A stretch of 64,000 bases of DNA from Globodera rostochiensis (lineage: Eukaryota; Nematoda; Chromadorea; Rhabditida; Heteroderidae), in assembly GCA_018350325.1 (NCBI GenBank), contig JAEVLN010000005.1, positions 1,622,142 through 1,686,141 of the forward strand, written 5' to 3'. Each line of letters begins with the position of its first letter. The first letter of the stretch is position 1. The position numbers and the translations under genes are program-made. Shown here in pieces: positions 61,136 through 64,000 of this stretch. Under the pieces are notes generated by a model that saw only the letters and a program-made list of their open reading frames with translations, did not search any database and had not been told where the DNA came from.

Positions 61136-64000
61136 TTGAAGTTAATCGCAAAAACACTGAATCCCCTCAGGCAATGCCACTTTCCGTTCATTCCATCGGC
61201 GGCATTCTTCGCCTTTGGCTCTCTTTTCATGCTCATTTGGTGGCTTTCCATGGGCCTTTCCTCCATCAATAACTCACCGATCGTCAATCAAACATTTACA
61301 ATAAAACCGTCCAATTTAATTTCTTTAACAAATATTCCCATCGATGCCAATGGTAATTTTAGCAGCATTTTGCCATACATAATTTGTTACAATTCAAAAG
61401 TAGTGCCAAATTCAAAAGGTTTTTGATTTCCACTTTTGAATGTCACAGAGTACATAAATCCTGAATCCATCGGCGATTTTAGTTAGCCCACAGTCAAAAA
61501 ATGAGCATTTGGCCGCTGCTTTCGGATCGTTATGGCCCCAGCTCAGCCAATTGAACTGCAACAGTCTGATCAACAATGGCACAAAGTTCAAGCAGTTTGG
61601 TGGTGGAAAACGGCGTCGCATTGTGCAGAAGGACCCGCCCCATGTCAATTTGGACACCAATTGCAGCGCAATACGAGCCCGATGGCATTTTGTGGAGAAA
61701 GCCGGCACGTCACGGGAGGCACACTTTCCGTTGGCATTTGCTCGAACCGTGTTTAGGGTATGGTTTAATATTTACGCGATCTACAGCAGTCAGCCGATCA
61801 AACGTAAATGGAATTGCTGAAGATTTTACAAAACAAAATTTGGGAATACCCAAAGTTTGAGCCATAAAAGTTGCAGATATCGGAATCGGTTACAGCCATT
61901 AGCTTTATTTAATCCATTGCTATAAAATTTTTATTTATCCAAAAAAATGCCATCCCAAATTGTTCATGACTTTCTGCTGCTGGAGCAAATGCTGTCGGTG
62001 GAGTACGCGCCCGAAAACGTGTACTGCTACGCGCTGGACGCCAAGGCGGACGCGCTGTTTATGAGGCGCGTGCACGCATTGGCTAACTGTTTCCCCAACG
62101 TGGTGGTGCTGGCCGAGCACTTCAACGTGTTCAGCAACGGCAAAAACGTGACCAGGGCACAGCTGGCATGCCTGGAGGCGATGTTGCCAATGGGCGAGTG
62201 GAAATACGCGTTGTTGTTGCAGGCAGGCAAAATGCTTTTTTTAAGAATCGGAAATTTTTGCAAAAGAGGAATTTTAAAATTTGTAGAAAATAATTATAAA
62301 ATTTTAATTAAAATCTGATTTTAAAAAATTCAAAAAATCAATGATTCATTTTTTTGAAGCACGAGAAATCCAAATACCAGAACGATTGGCTCTCGATCTA
62401 TCACTTTCGACTTTTACAAGAATCAATTTTCTTAACAAAAAAACTGAGATACCCGGTGTTTTTATCCATCCCTGGCTTTAAGCGCCTTCTTCCTACAACA
62501 TTTTTTAAAATAAAACGGATAGATTCGAAACCTTTCGTGGCCTAGTGGTCAAGCTCTTTGGTTTCGTTTGCTCGTAGTTCGATTCCCTCTCGCTGCTTTC
62601 CTTATTTTCCATCTTTCAAAATTCTCGCATCAATAAACGGACCTTTCGCTAAAAATGGCGTTCGGTTCCACCTGTCTGATGTGAAAGTGCCATTCTCGGG
62701 GCCTCTCAAAGGCGTTACGTGCCTCACTTTTCTGGTTTGGCATGTGTCATAAGAGGCCAACATTTTTTAATTTTTTTTAAAAAACGCCAAAGCTTCAACC
62801 AAATTGTTTTAGTCGGATTCAAATTTTTTTAAACGTTTGAAGAGGCCAATAAATATGTCAAATTTATTCTTCTCAATCCCAAATATAGAAAAAAGACAAA
62901 ACATTGCAGAATCACGACCTTCCGTTGCGGACAAATGCCGAATTGGTCGAAATTCTGCGGGTGTACAACGGCACGAATGACATTGGCACGAAGAAAATTA
63001 TGCCGGTTAGAATTTTCGACGGCATGCCTTTAAAATGATATTTTTGCCAGAATACTGTCAACTTTTCACTGGACTGGTCTTTAGCGAAACTGCACCTCTA
63101 CAGAGAAGGTTTTGTGAAAAAAATTTTCTGATCAAAACAAACCCAAATTGATCGATTGGAAACTGATTTGTGAGTGCATTAAATTTGACTTAATACTAAA
63201 TTTTTTTGGAATTTAATAATGTCCCCCGAGCACAAGAATTTCCAAAAAACTCCTTAGGAACAATTCAATAAAAACCCCTCAGGTCAGCAAGTGCCAACCA
63301 ATCTAACACGGCTTCACCATACAAAATCGTTCAATTTGATTGCCCTCTCCCGAACGGCGGTCCAATTTACGCTTGGCACTCTCAATTTGGACAAAATGAT
63401 CGCCCAATTGGAGTCAAGTGCCTACGGCATGGACGAGGTGCGCTTCCAACAAAACTGACCCCTCCCCCCCCCCCTCCTCCCTCCTCGGGTTTTCGGCTAA
63501 GCCAGCCCAAAATTTCAAAGGAAAACTTTTCTCAACTGGGCTTCTCCGTGGTTAAGGTGTTGTTCTCCACGTTGAACAGCAATTTGCCCGATTTTCCGGG
63601 CGGATTCAGCCCAATTTGTCTGCCTCGTCCCGTGTCCAATATGGGAAGGTAATTTTATTTTATCAATTTTATCGATTTCCAATCCGATCAGCGAAAAATG
63701 ATCGATCAATGTTTAAAAAAACATTGAAAAGGTACACCATTTGGCATGGCAATGCCGTGGCAAGCGCAAGCGGCGGCTGTCGCAGTGCGTACTTTCGGCA
63801 CGGCGTTTGCGTTTACGGGACGGAGGATTTGTTGCACATCGGGCGCGACCGACTGCACTTTTATCTGAACAAAATGGTGAAAAGAAACAAAAAAATTTTG
63901 AAAATTGTTTCAAGATGCCTTCCTTTGATTTTGGTGCGATTTTCTGCTGGCTTAACGAGCTGGCGGCACGGAGAGATGGACAACAGACGAAAAAGGCCAA
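61136..64000 (+). CDS. Core-2/I-branching type glycosyltransferase (GT14, gly-1-like), partial
   Basis: Golgi type II membrane enzyme of the family that adds beta-1,6-GlcNAc branches or xylose in animals. Exons: 61136-61418 (membrane anchor FFAFGSLFMLIWWLSMGL at ~23-41), 61483-61757 (FPLAFARTVFR), an exon ending at 62222 (LSVEYAPENVYCYALDAKAD, CFPNVVVLAEHF), 62910-63005 (NHDLPLRTNAELVEIL), 63051-63108 (NFSLDWSLAKLHLYRE), 63283-63437, 63557-63648 (FPGGFSPICL), 63732-63876 (YTIWHGNAVASASGG, YFRHGVCVYGTEDL) and 63915 to the window end (FDFGAIFCWLNELAARR). Phases agree throughout except at the third exon, which has no AG acceptor in its frame. The donor at 62222/62223 is GC. The C-terminus lies outside the window. 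Confidence 0.88.
62537..62610 (+). repeat. tRNA-like (SINE-like) stretch
   Basis: TGGCCTAGTGG is a perfect A box and AGTTCGATTCC nearly a perfect B box, about 35 bp apart, in the fourth-exon-side intron of the glycosyltransferase. No acceptor stem pairs. Confidence 0.5.

Overview
The window is nuclear DNA from a nematode. The genes are split into many short exons by mostly AT-rich introns, several only about 50 bp long. Gene content is animal and nematode-like: a receptor guanylate cyclase of the gcy type, a class VII-like MyTH4-FERM myosin, COQ4, a DNL zinc-finger protein, an MFSD8-like carrier, a WDHD1/AND-1 homologue, an ANKLE2/LEM-4 homologue, ribosomal protein mL50 and a Core-2/I-branching type glycosyltransferase. 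Two GC-AG introns and U-rich AG acceptors just before start codons (candidate spliced-leader sites) fit a nematode. GC-AG introns are reported as frequent in cyst nematodes, so a plant-parasitic tylenchid is my guess, but the window does not prove it.

Layout. 1-10610 is a satellite of ~70-bp units, each built from three ~21-25-bp subunits, cut by the left window edge and full of the palindrome AACCGGTT. A foldback element abuts it (10611-11395). On the minus strand follow the guanylate cyclase (11683-18449), a fatty-acid-amide-hydrolase-like amidase (19204-22087), the large myosin (22683-~34905) with a deleted mariner in one intron, COQ4 (36280-38098) and DNLZ (38365-38917). One small secreted-protein gene lies on the plus strand (40506-41041). 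The minus strand resumes with the MFSD8-like carrier (41687-44756), a doubtful small gene (45270-45515), WDHD1 (45981-52281), ANKLE2/LEM-4 (52604-56302) and mL50 (58760-60520). The plus-strand glycosyltransferase (61136 onward) runs off the right edge.

DNLZ and COQ4 are both mitochondrial, lie head to tail with ~260 bp between them, and each has a U-rich AG site a few bases before its ATG; they may form an operon. WDHD1 (replication fork) and LEM-4 (nuclear envelope reassembly) are neighbours on the same strand. The cyclase, amidase and carrier show no evident functional link.

Intergenic and intronic DNA carries many non-autonomous DNA transposons: two hAT-like elements with perfect 8-bp target duplications (one nested in a foldback), a Tc1/mariner-type element with TA duplication, a deleted mariner, four foldbacks, several tRNA-like (SINE-like) stretches and many poly-G/poly-C tracts. 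Exon models were read by eye from reading frame, family similarity and splice sites, so small exons and some boundaries may be wrong. Spans given for split genes include introns.
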